Source of the DNA: Loktanella sp. D2R18 | GTDB lineage: Bacteria > Pseudomonadota > Alphaproteobacteria > Rhodobacterales > Rhodobacteraceae | Length of the DNA: 64,000 nt | Assembly (NCBI RefSeq): GCF_003318235.1 | Contig: NZ_QOCG01000030.1 | Coordinates: forward strand, 475,389-539,388 | Direction: 5' to 3' | Notes under the pieces: generated by a model | What the model was told of the DNA's origin: nothing | The model's input: only the letters and a program-made list of their open reading frames with translations | The model's database searches: none | Shown: one piece after another, positions 54,201 to 61,442 of the stretch | Layout: each line of letters begins with the position of its first letter | Numbering within the stretch: position 1 is the first letter of the stretch | Program-made: the position numbers and the translations under genes

Positions 54201-54717
54201 GACCCGAAATCCCGGCAGCTTCCTCCAAAATCCGGCGGCGGGCCTTGGGTTTGGCGTTGATCAGCTCTGAAATCATCCCTTGGCGGACTAGCGCCGGTGA
54301 ATGCGCCCCAGTGGATGCGTCAGCAAAGAGCATCTGCACGTCGCGTGCCCGCACATCTTTTGCGCCCACCTTATAGGCAGAGCCCGCATCACGGGTAATC
54401 CGGCGAATAACTTCGAGCTGGTCATTATCGTTAAACGACGCCGGCGCGAGCCGTTCACCATTGTCGATGACCAAGGACACTTCGGCAAAATTACGGGCCG
54501 GACGCGATGACGCCCCAGCAAAAATTACGTCTTCCATCCCGCTACCACGCATGGATTTCGCGCGGTTTTCTCCCATGACCCAGCGCAGCGCCTCAAGCAG
54601 GTTCGATTTGCCACAGCCGTTTGGCCCCACAACACCCGTCAAACCATCCGCGATGATCAAATCGGTGGGGTCTACAAAGCTTTTAAAGCCGTTCAGACGC
54701 AGTTTACTAAAGCGCAA
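51262..54717 (-). CDS. smc: chromosome segregation protein SMC
   Basis: 1151-residue SMC ATPase that compacts and aligns newly replicated chromosomes with ScpAB. Walker A is GPNGCGKSN (31-39). Two long coiled coils flank a hinge (about 500-660, including LQVQGGYEKALGAALADDLR). The C-terminal head carries LSGGEQTLTALALIFAVFLA and the Walker B ICVLDEVDAPLDD. Length is normal for alphaproteobacteria. Its promoter region holds a perfect TTATCCACA (54814-54822). Confidence 0.96.
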   Translation of the reverse strand: MRFSKLRLNGFKSFVDPTDLIIADGLTGVVGPNGCGKSNLLEALRWVMGENRAKSMRGSGMEDVIFAGASSRPARNFAEVSLVIDNGERLAPASFNDNDQLEVIRRITRDAGSAYKVGAKDVRARDVQMLFADASTGAHSPALVRQGMISELINAKPKARRRILEEAAGISGLYQRRHEAELKLKGAETNLTRVDDVIEQLAAQLGQLARQARQAARYREIGDNLRRAEGMLLFRRWNESDEAMLAASAQLRERTTAAAQAEKAAREAAKSRGACEDALPPLREEEAIAGVVLQRLQVQRDTLKAQEDRALETIETLRARIDQLGRDMERESGLNKDAGETIERLEWEAREIAKAGDGHDARLQEAQAAASDAANVLETRETDLSQLTEDVARLAARHQSAQRLVADNRTTMEKNEAEATRAKAAMQEAADALIKAEADFAAAGDAEKTAVRAAEAADIALTEAEAARAATQTRESEARAMRSAAEGEANALRAEVGALAKLVERDTAEGGHVLDLLQVQGGYEKALGAALADDLRAPEIEAEAKSGWALLPSYAVPQLLPEGVSALTNYVSVPEVLARRMAQVGLVDAADGPHLQANLKPGQRLVSVEGDLWRWDGFRAGAEDAPSAAALRLQQLNRLTDLKRDLEEASGTAMGAAQAHETLTALLKQQTEDDQAARAARRDADRMVADANRAASRAEADRNLSQGKQESLGLALARHEEEALNARKALTEAEAAAAALGNLDDARGAVEDVKMTVEAARITMMSHRSAHDEVRREGEARLKRSQQITKDVSGWKYRLETANKRSAELAERKATSETELAEATTAPAEIAAKRSELADAIDEAETRRKAAADKLVAADTALRDAGHLERDAERLASEAREARARSEARADAARETVAYAAERIMEAQEVTPQKLLESLEVSVEGMPASDAVEAQVNALKRQRDSLGAVNLRAEEDAKEVQVEHDELVSEKADLEAAIAALRSGIASLNKEGRERLLTAFEQVNDNFGLLFTHLFGGGEAKLVLVESDDPLEAGLEIMCQPPGKKLSTLSLLSGGEQTLTALALIFAVFLANPAPICVLDEVDAPLDDANVTRFCDLLDEMCRRTDTRFLIITHHAVTMSRMDRLFGVTMGEQGVSQLVSVDLKKAAAMVA

Positions 54718-54893
54718 GGGGCAATCCCTGTGATTCCTTTATATCAAAACCATGTGCGCCGGGCACGCGACCTGTCAACGGGACAGACGCAGGATGTGCG
54801 ACAAACAGCACAGTTATCCACAAGATATTGCGTCACAGAAGGTATGCAACGCCGCAGGAGACGCACAACAACCGCCAAATGTCGCATTCCGCC

Positions 54894-54923
54894 TTGACGC
54901 AGCCTGTTTCCCCGGCGCACATA
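54894..54923 (+). promoter_or_regulatory. candidate promoter for the riboswitch transcript
   Basis: TTGACG at 54894 and a weak -10 (CACATA, 54918-54923) with 18-nt spacing put a start site close to the riboswitch's first helix at 54927. The -10 is poor, so this is tentative. Confidence 0.35.
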
Positions 54924-54926
54924 CAA

Positions 54927-55116
54927 AAGGCACGGTTCCCCGTTGATGCCAAGCATCTGGGGATGAAATGGGAATGTGGAAAGGCCGATCCGAACCGGAG
55001 GCCCCATGCCACAGCCGCCCCCGCGACTGTATGCGGAGAGTGTCTTGTTACGACGCCACTGGGAAAAACCGGGAAGGCAGCAAGACGCATCGACCCGCAA
55101 GCCAGGAGACCAGCCT
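54927..55116 (+). ncRNA. cobalamin (AdoCbl) riboswitch
   Basis: The closing helix AAGGC (54927-54931) pairs with GCCTT (55112-55116). The elements include GATGAAATGGGAA, CAGCCGCCCCCGCGACTGTA, GCCACTGGGAAAAACCGGGAAGGC (positions near 55054-55077) and a perfect B12 box, AAGCCAGGAGACCAGCCT (55098-55115). It is 52 nt upstream of the CbiM-like gene and should repress it when B12 is plentiful. Of the 451 nt between smc and that gene it fills the right half. Confidence 0.95.
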
Positions 55117-55168
55117 TGCATCATATCGTAACGGCCGTCGGGGATGACGGCAAAACAAGGATAGAACT

Positions 55169-55843
55169 ATGCATATCGAACCTGGAATTGTCACGGGCGC
55201 TAAACTCGCGCTTTCTTACGCCACTGCTGCGGGCGCAACCGCCTATTCTGCGAAGCTCGTGTGGGAAAGCCTGCGTGATCGCGGCGCCGTCTCATTGATC
55301 GCGCGTGCGGCCATCGCCACTGTCGCGGTTATCATCTTCTTTGAAATCTTGCCGCACATGGCTGTCGGCGTTTCCGAAGTTCACCTGATCATGGGTTCAA
55401 CCCTATTGCTGATGCTGGGAACGGCCCCAGCCGCTGTTGGTTTGGCCGCTGGCCTGCTCATCCAAGGCACGTTGATGTCACCGTTCGATCTACCGCAATA
55501 CGGTATGAACCTGACAACCCTGTTGGTGCCACTGTTTGGCCTGCACGTGTTGACCAAAAACGTCATCGCCAAAGGCACTGCCTATGTTGACCTGACTTAC
55601 AAACAAGCGCTGGCAATGTCTGCGACGTATCAAGGTGGGATCGTCGCATGGGTCGCATTCTGGGCCTTCTACGGCCAAGGTTTCGGCGCAGATAACCTCG
55701 CCGCTGTCGGCACATTTGGCGCCGCGTATATGACCGTTGTCTTGCTGGAACCGCTTGTCGATCTGGCTGTTCTCGCCGGTGCAAAAGGCCTGCGTAGCCT
55801 CGAAAAAAGCGGCCTGGTCACGCCACGCCTTTACGCCGCTTAA
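55169..55843 (+). CDS. cbiM: CbiM-like energy-coupling-factor permease (cobalt uptake)
   Basis: 224-residue membrane protein with about six helices, beginning MHIEPGIV; the Met-His-x start matches CbiM/NikM where the N-terminal amine and His2 bind the metal. LFGLHVLTKN and GLLIQGTLMSPFDLPQYGMN correspond to the gate region. Riboswitch control strongly supports cobalt or cobalamin-precursor transport. No CbiN/CbiQ/CbiO partners follow, unlike classical ECF operons. RBS AAGGA. Confidence 0.85.
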   Translation: MHIEPGIVTGAKLALSYATAAGATAYSAKLVWESLRDRGAVSLIARAAIATVAVIIFFEILPHMAVGVSEVHLIMGSTLLLMLGTAPAAVGLAAGLLIQGTLMSPFDLPQYGMNLTTLLVPLFGLHVLTKNVIAKGTAYVDLTYKQALAMSATYQGGIVAWVAFWAFYGQGFGADNLAAVGTFGAAYMTVVLLEPLVDLAVLAGAKGLRSLEKSGLVTPRLYAA

Positions 55844-55866
55844 GCGCGCCCAACAAAATATATCGT

Positions 55867-55890
55867 ATGACGGTCCTCCGGGGCCGTCAT
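55867..55890 (+). terminator. hairpin between the CbiM-like gene and cobW
   Basis: ATGACGGTCC-TCCG-GGGCCGTCAT is a 10-bp stem (one G-T pair) with a 4-nt loop. Only a short T-run follows (TTCCGTTT), so it may be an attenuator rather than a complete stop. Confidence 0.6.
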
Positions 55891-55923
55891 TCCGTTTGGA
55901 AACACCCGAGCAGGAGCAACCCG

Positions 55924-56997
55924 ATGCCCGCAAAAATCCCCGCAACCGTTGTCACCGGTTTTCTTGGCGCTGGTAAAACCACCCTGATCCGCCACATGCT
56001 GCAAAATGCCCAAGGCAAACGCATCGCGTTGATTATCAATGAATTTGGCGATTTGGGCGTCGATGGCGACATCCTCAAAGGATGTGGCATCGAGACCTGC
56101 ACCGAAGATGACATCGTTGAACTCTCGAACGGCTGCATCTGCTGCACCGTCGCCGATGATTTCATCCCAACAATGGAAGCGCTGCTCGCGCGCGACGAAA
56201 AACCTGATCATATCGTAATTGAAACCTCTGGGCTGGCACTGCCACAACCGCTGATCCGCGCGTTCAACTGGCCCGATATTTCAACGCGTGTGACAGTCGA
56301 TGGCGTTGTCACCGTTGTTGATGGCCGCGCTGTCCAAGATGGCCAGTTTGCCCATAACGTTGCCGCCGTTGACGCACTGCGCGCCCAAGATGAAAATCTC
56401 GACCACGAAACCCCATTGTCAGAGCTTTTTGAAGATCAAATCGCCTGCGCGGATATGATCGTCGTCAACAAGGCTGACCTTTTGTCCGAAACAGAGGCCG
56501 AGACATTAACCGGCAAACTCAAATCCGAAAGCCGGGATGGCGTGCAGGTGATCAAAGCCGCGATGGGTGCCCTGCCCGTCGATGTTCTGTTGGGCCAAGG
56601 CATCGGTGCGGAATCTGACCTCTCCGCGCGTCATGAAATTCATCACCATCATCATCACCATGACGATGACCACGATGATGATCACCACCACGATCATGAA
56701 CACAGCCACGGCCATGATGAATTCGAAAGTTTCATCGTCACACGTGGCGAGATCGCAGATGCACCCGCATTCGCCGCCCAAGTTGCCGATGTCATCCGCG
56801 CCAATAACATCTTGCGTCTCAAAGGCTTTGTCGCAGTCGCGGACAAACCGATGCGCCAGACTTTGCAAGCGGTTGGCCCACGCGTCGACACCTATTTTGA
56901 TCAACCTTTTGGGGATGCACCGCGCGAAACCCGGCTCGTTGTCATTGGCGAATCTGGTCTGGACCAAGTTGCCATCACGGCAGCCCTGCAAGCATGA
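55924..56997 (+). CDS. cobW: cobalamin biosynthesis GTPase CobW
   Basis: G3E-family metallochaperone GTPase of 357 residues thought to deliver cobalt to CobNST. Walker A GFLGAGKTT near the N-terminus, the metal motif CICC in SNGCICCTVADD, Walker B-like VIETSGLALPQ and the base-recognition NKADL are present. A His/Asp run (IHHHHHHHDDDHDDDHHHDH) lies at about 240-265 before the C-terminal domain. ATG 55924 follows AGGAGC. Overlaps the GNAT gene by 4 nt. Confidence 0.95.
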   Translation: MPAKIPATVVTGFLGAGKTTLIRHMLQNAQGKRIALIINEFGDLGVDGDILKGCGIETCTEDDIVELSNGCICCTVADDFIPTMEALLARDEKPDHIVIETSGLALPQPLIRAFNWPDISTRVTVDGVVTVVDGRAVQDGQFAHNVAAVDALRAQDENLDHETPLSELFEDQIACADMIVVNKADLLSETEAETLTGKLKSESRDGVQVIKAAMGALPVDVLLGQGIGAESDLSARHEIHHHHHHHDDDHDDDHHHDHEHSHGHDEFESFIVTRGEIADAPAFAAQVADVIRANNILRLKGFVAVADKPMRQTLQAVGPRVDTYFDQPFGDAPRETRLVVIGESGLDQVAITAALQA

Positions 56998-57443
56998 TCA
57001 TCATCGCGCGAACAGATCCGCATCACCCACAGGCGACGGCTTTGCTCCGGCAAAGCCACGCCTTGATGGCATCCCTGTTTCCGCCCGAAGATAATTACTA
57101 TCTCGAAATCGACGATCTGGTTGCAGATGATGTTCACTTTTTTACCGCCCGGATCGGTGATCAGATTTTGGGCACAGGGGCGCTCAAGGCCTACCCGGAT
57201 TATGGCGAGGTCAAATCCATGTTCGTGGACCCAGACGCGCGCGGCAAAGGGATTGCTGACGCGTTGATGCGACAAATAGAAGACCAAGCGATTGAACTAA
57301 AACTACCCGTTATTAAGCTTGAAACGGGCGACCTGCTGCACGCCGCACACAAGCTCTATGCGCGGCACGGCTTTGCCGTTTGCGGCCCGTTTGGCGACTA
57401 CGCGACCGCCAATAGTTCAATCTTCATGGAAAAGCGGCTGTGA
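56994..57443 (+). CDS. GNAT-family N-acetyltransferase
   Basis: 149-residue acetyltransferase. The acetyl-CoA loop is VDPDARGKGIADALMRQ (near 75-95), followed by KLYARHGFAVCGPFGDY, typical of YitI/ElaA-like GNATs. Substrate unknown. It starts within the cobW stop (ATGA), so it is translationally coupled to cobW; its link to cobalamin is unclear. Confidence 0.9.
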   Translation: MIIIARTDPHHPQATALLRQSHALMASLFPPEDNYYLEIDDLVADDVHFFTARIGDQILGTGALKAYPDYGEVKSMFVDPDARGKGIADALMRQIEDQAIELKLPVIKLETGDLLHAAHKLYARHGFAVCGPFGDYATANSSIFMEKRL

Positions 57444-57445
57444 CG

Positions 57446-57601
57446 CTACTTTTTCTCAGCGGCTTTTTTCATCCGAGCCAGCAAAGCGGCCTTATCATTG
57501 CGCGCGCCAAACGGCTTCTTACGCGATCCATGGGCGTTATGCTCTGCGTGTTTTGGGGCGTTTTTGCCCAGTTTTGGCGCGCCTGCGGCTTTGTAATCCA
57601 T
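57446..57601 (-). CDS. small basic protein (51 residues)
   Basis: An ATG at 57601 (minus strand), preceded by GAGG at 8 nt spacing, opens a frame beginning MDYKAAGAPKLGKNAPKH, ending LLARMKKAAEKK at the stop 57446. It is very basic (11 or more Lys), with a Lys/Ala/Asn-rich low-complexity N-terminus and a short amphipathic C-terminal helix. Similar short basic proteins occur in roseobacters, but I know of no function; nucleic-acid or ribosome contact is a guess. It sits opposite the cobW-GNAT and cobN genes, in the gap between GNAT and cobN. Confidence 0.7.
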   Translation of the reverse strand: MDYKAAGAPKLGKNAPKHAEHNAHGSRKKPFGARNDKAALLARMKKAAEKK

Positions 57602-57648
57602 GGTTCTGACCTCTTGTTTGGGCAGGCACTAACACGAGGGTTTTGTAA

Positions 57649-60600
57649 ATGCACCTGCTAGCTGCGACACCGGGCGCAATCTCTGACGGATCTGAACCTG
57701 TCGATCTTGGCCAAACCCCTGCCGATGTGGTGATCATCTCAGCCGCAGACACTGAACTAGCGGCGCTATCCGAAGCGCGCGCACAGATGGACAATCCCCC
57801 GGGCTTGCGGTTGGCCAATATGATGCACCTGCAACATCCGATGTCTGTGGACATGCATCTAGATGATTGCGCGACAAAATCACGGCTCGTGATCGCGCGC
57901 ATTTTAGGTGGCGTAGGCTATTGGAAATACGGGCTAACGCAATACGCGGCACGTCTGCATGATGCAGGTATTCCCTTTGTCGCCCTGCCCGGCGACGATA
58001 AACCCGATCAAGAGCTACGCGAACTCTCGACGGTCTCGGACACCGATTACGACGCGCTATGGTCCTATTTCGTCGAAGGTGGCCCACAAAACAGCGGCAA
58101 CCTACTGCGCTATGCCCACGCGATGCTGAACGGATCCGACAAGCCCGCCGCCGCTGCGCCCCTCTTGCGCTCAGGGGTCTATTGGCCCGGAGCAGGGATC
58201 GCAGATAGCGCCGCAGCGGTGGCTGATTGGACGGCAGGCGCGCCCATCGTTCCGATCATCTTTTACCGCGCCTTGGTCCAAGGCGGCGGCTTAAACCCGA
58301 TTAACCGCCTCACCCGTAGTTTGATGCGCGCGGGGCTCAACCCTCTGCCCATCTTCGTGGCCTCGCTCAAAGATCCAATCAGCCGCGCCACATTGGACCA
58401 ACTGTTCACGGCGCACCCCCCTGACGTTATCCTGAACTGCACGGCCTTCGCCGTGGGTAGCCCGCATGACGGCGACGATAGCCCGACCAACCCGCTTTTG
58501 GCGAACAATGCACCCATCTTTCAAGTGATCCTTTCTGGCGCGGACGAAGCCTCATGGCGCGATGGGTTGCACGGGCTAACTGCTCGCGACATCGCCATGA
58601 ACGTCGCCCTACCCGAAGTCGATGGACGCATCCTCTCGCGCGCAGTCAGCTTCAAAGGCAAAGCCTTCTTTGATGAGGCCACTGAATGCCCGATCGCCAC
58701 CTACCAAGCCGTTGGCGACCGCATTGATTTCACCACCCAACTTGCCCGCAATTGGGCCAAGCTGCGCCGCACAAAACCTGCAGACAAAAAAACGGCATTG
58801 ATCCTCGCCAACTACCCAAACAAGGACGGACGATTGGCCAATGGGGTGGGCCTTGATACGCCCGCGGCAACGGTACATGTGCTGAACCTGCTTAAATCTG
58901 TTGGGCATCAAGTCACGCCACCGACCGATAGTGCTGCAATGATGGAGCAGCTCATGGCTGGGCCGACCAATTGGCTAACTGACCGAGCCGATAAAACCGG
59001 CGGAGAGTTCCTCTCTCTTGAGACCTACCAACAGCATTTTGATGCACTGCCCTGGGCAATCAAAGAGCAAATCACATCGCGTTGGGGGCAGCCCGCAGAC
59101 GACCCGTTCATCACATCGCGAAAAATACTCCCGCCGGAGGCGCAAAAGGGCTTTGCCCTTTCAATCCATCGCTATGGCAATGCCGTCGTTGGGCTACAAC
59201 CGGCGCGGGGGTACAATATCGACCCAACCGAAACCTACCATTCTCCCGATCTGGTGCCGCCACATAACTACCTCGCCTTTTACTTCTGGCTACGCCACCA
59301 TTGGTGTGCCGATGCCATCGTGCATATGGGGAAACACGGAAATCTCGAATGGCTCCCCGGCAAGGCCGTGGCCCTATCAGAAACCTGCTGGCCCGAAGCC
59401 GTCTTTGGCGCCACCTCACACATCTACCCGTTTATCGTCAACGATCCGGGCGAAGGCACGCAGGCCAAGCGGCGCAGCTCCGCCGCCATTATCGACCATC
59501 TGACCCCGCCACTGACACGCGCAGAAAGCTATGGGCCGATGCGTGACCTCGAAGCACTCGTCGATGAATACTACGAGGCCGCAGGCGTCGATCCGCGCCG
59601 CATCACGCACCTGCGCACAGAGATCCTGTCACTTTCCGAAGTCACAGGCCTGTCAAAAGATGCTGGGTTTACGGGTGACAGCGACGGTGATCTGGGCAAA
59701 CTGGATGCCTACCTGTGCGAGCTCAAAGAAGCGCAGATCCGTGATGGGCTGCACATCTTTGGGCAATCACCCGCGGGACAACAAGAACGCGATCTTGCGA
59801 TTGCACTGGCGCGGGTGCCACGCGGCGATGGGGCAGGCAAGAACGCCTCACTCTTGCGCGCGCTTGCCGATGATCTTGGCCTCGGGATCGACCCGCTTGA
59901 TTGCGACTTAGGCGCTCCGGCGACGATCAGACCGCCTGCACTCGTCAATGATGACATCTGGCGGACACATGGCGACACGGTAGAACGGCTCGAAGTATTA
60001 TGCCAACGCGGGTTGCGGGACGGCGGGTGGGGCGATGCGGGGTTCACCCCGCGAGCGGCACAGGCCGTTCTTGATGAAATCTTCACCACGATCTTACCGA
60101 CTATTCAGGCCTGTGGGCACGCCGAAGGGGCGGGGCTCCTCAGCGCCCTCTCGGGGCACTTCGTCGCCCCGGGCCCGTCGGGTGCGCCAACCCGTGGCCG
60201 GTTGGATGTGCTGCCAACAGGGCGCAATTTCTACAGCGTCGATAGCCGGGCCGTTCCCACACCAACGGCCTGGGCACTTGGCTGGAAATCTGCAAGCCTG
60301 TTGATTGAAAAACACCTCCAAGACCACGGCGATTGGCCACGCAGCCTACTTGTGACGGCATGGGGCACGGCCAATATGCGGACCGGCGGCGATGATATCG
60401 CGCAGGCCTTGGCGCTTATGGGGGTAAAACCCAAATGGGACAGCGCCAACCGCCGTGTCACAGGGTTTGAAATCCTGCCCCAATCCATCCTCGGGCGTCC
60501 CCGTGTCGATGTCACGTTGCGCATCTCTGGTTTTTTTCGCGACGCCTTCCCGCAATTGATCGCGCTTGTCGACAGCGCTGCGCGGGCCGTTCAAAATCTT

Positions 60601-61359
60601 GATGAGCCCGCCGACGTCAACCCCGCAGCGGCGCGCACCAAAGCAGGCGACACCCAAGCCCGCGTTTTTGGATCAAAACCCGGTGCATATGGGGCTGGGC
60701 TACAGGCTTTGATTGACGAACGTATCTGGGCCGATAAATCCGACTTTGCCGAGGCCTATCTCGAATGGGGCAGCTATGCCTACGGCGCAGGCGAAGACGG
60801 GCGCAAAGACCGTGCCGCCTTTGAAACGCGGCTATCACAGGTCGAAGCCACTGTTCAAAACCAAGACAACCGCGAACATGACATCTTGGACAGTGACGAT
60901 TATTATCAATTCGAAGGCGGGGCCGCCGCCGCGATCAGCACATTGCAAGGGCACGACCGCCCGATCTATCACAACGACCATTCGCGCCCAGAACGCCCTG
61001 TGATTCGGACGCTCGATGATGAAATCGGGCGGGTTGTGCGCAGTCGCGTAGTAAACCCTAAATGGATCGACGGGGTCAAACGCCACGGCTACAAAGGCGC
61101 ATTCGAGATCGCGGCCACAGTGGATTATCTGTTTGCCTTTGCCGCGACCACAGGGGCCGTTCAAAACCACCATTTTGATCTGGTCGAGGACGCATTCATC
61201 AATGATGACGATACGCGAATGTTTATTGCCGATGCCAACGCCCCGGCCCTGCGCGAAATTGCGCAGCGGCTGCAAGAGGCCATCGACCGTGAGCTTTGGC
61301 ACCCCAAGTCCAATTCAGCGCGCGCGCGGATTGCTGCGGTTATAGATGAGGCCCCCTAA
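57649..61359 (+). CDS. cobN: cobaltochelatase subunit CobN
   Basis: 1236-residue large subunit of the late (aerobic) cobalt chelatase that inserts Co(II) into hydrogenobyrinic acid a,c-diamide with CobS and CobT. It shows the MgCH/CobN pattern: IVHMGKHGNLEWLPGKAVAL, PFIVNDPGEGTQAKRRSSA and GRLDVLPTGRNFYSVDSRA. Length is normal. ATG 57649 is preceded by ACGAGGG. CobS and CobT are not in the window. Its stop (61357-61359) overlaps the first operator of the next gene. Confidence 0.96.
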   Translation: MHLLAATPGAISDGSEPVDLGQTPADVVIISAADTELAALSEARAQMDNPPGLRLANMMHLQHPMSVDMHLDDCATKSRLVIARILGGVGYWKYGLTQYAARLHDAGIPFVALPGDDKPDQELRELSTVSDTDYDALWSYFVEGGPQNSGNLLRYAHAMLNGSDKPAAAAPLLRSGVYWPGAGIADSAAAVADWTAGAPIVPIIFYRALVQGGGLNPINRLTRSLMRAGLNPLPIFVASLKDPISRATLDQLFTAHPPDVILNCTAFAVGSPHDGDDSPTNPLLANNAPIFQVILSGADEASWRDGLHGLTARDIAMNVALPEVDGRILSRAVSFKGKAFFDEATECPIATYQAVGDRIDFTTQLARNWAKLRRTKPADKKTALILANYPNKDGRLANGVGLDTPAATVHVLNLLKSVGHQVTPPTDSAAMMEQLMAGPTNWLTDRADKTGGEFLSLETYQQHFDALPWAIKEQITSRWGQPADDPFITSRKILPPEAQKGFALSIHRYGNAVVGLQPARGYNIDPTETYHSPDLVPPHNYLAFYFWLRHHWCADAIVHMGKHGNLEWLPGKAVALSETCWPEAVFGATSHIYPFIVNDPGEGTQAKRRSSAAIIDHLTPPLTRAESYGPMRDLEALVDEYYEAAGVDPRRITHLRTEILSLSEVTGLSKDAGFTGDSDGDLGKLDAYLCELKEAQIRDGLHIFGQSPAGQQERDLAIALARVPRGDGAGKNASLLRALADDLGLGIDPLDCDLGAPATIRPPALVNDDIWRTHGDTVERLEVLCQRGLRDGGWGDAGFTPRAAQAVLDEIFTTILPTIQACGHAEGAGLLSALSGHFVAPGPSGAPTRGRLDVLPTGRNFYSVDSRAVPTPTAWALGWKSASLLIEKHLQDHGDWPRSLLVTAWGTANMRTGGDDIAQALALMGVKPKWDSANRRVTGFEILPQSILGRPRVDVTLRISGFFRDAFPQLIALVDSAARAVQNLDEPADVNPAAARTKAGDTQARVFGSKPGAYGAGLQALIDERIWADKSDFAEAYLEWGSYAYGAGEDGRKDRAAFETRLSQVEATVQNQDNREHDILDSDDYYQFEGGAAAAISTLQGHDRPIYHNDHSRPERPVIRTLDDEIGRVVRSRVVNPKWIDGVKRHGYKGAFEIAATVDYLFAFAATTGAVQNHHFDLVEDAFINDDDTRMFIADANAPALREIAQRLQEAIDRELWHPKSNSARARIAAVIDEAP

Positions 61360-61382
61360 TACATTTCATACTTGACATGTAT
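61358..61382. promoter_or_regulatory. operator-like dyad A upstream of the 61443 gene
   Basis: ATACAT and ATGTAT form 6-bp arms of a 25-nt element. Dyad B at 61402-61426 has the same arms and 20 of 25 identical bases. Centres are 44 nt apart, about four helical turns. Confidence 0.6.
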
Positions 61383-61401
61383 CTCAACATGAGTCACCTC
61401 C

Positions 61402-61426
61402 AATACATTCCATATATTAAATGTAT
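61402..61426. promoter_or_regulatory. operator-like dyad B upstream of the 61443 gene
   Basis: ATACATT and AATGTAT form perfect 7-bp arms of a 25-nt element, repeating dyad A on the same face of the helix. It ends 17 nt before the start codon. Confidence 0.6.
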
Positions 61427-61442
61427 GATACGGAGACTCAAA

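Noticed and set aside
56640-56710. CAT/GAT repeat-rich tract that could be a simple-sequence repeat or CRISPR-like array
   Set aside because: It encodes the in-frame His/Asp linker of CobW; spacing is irregular and there are no spacers.
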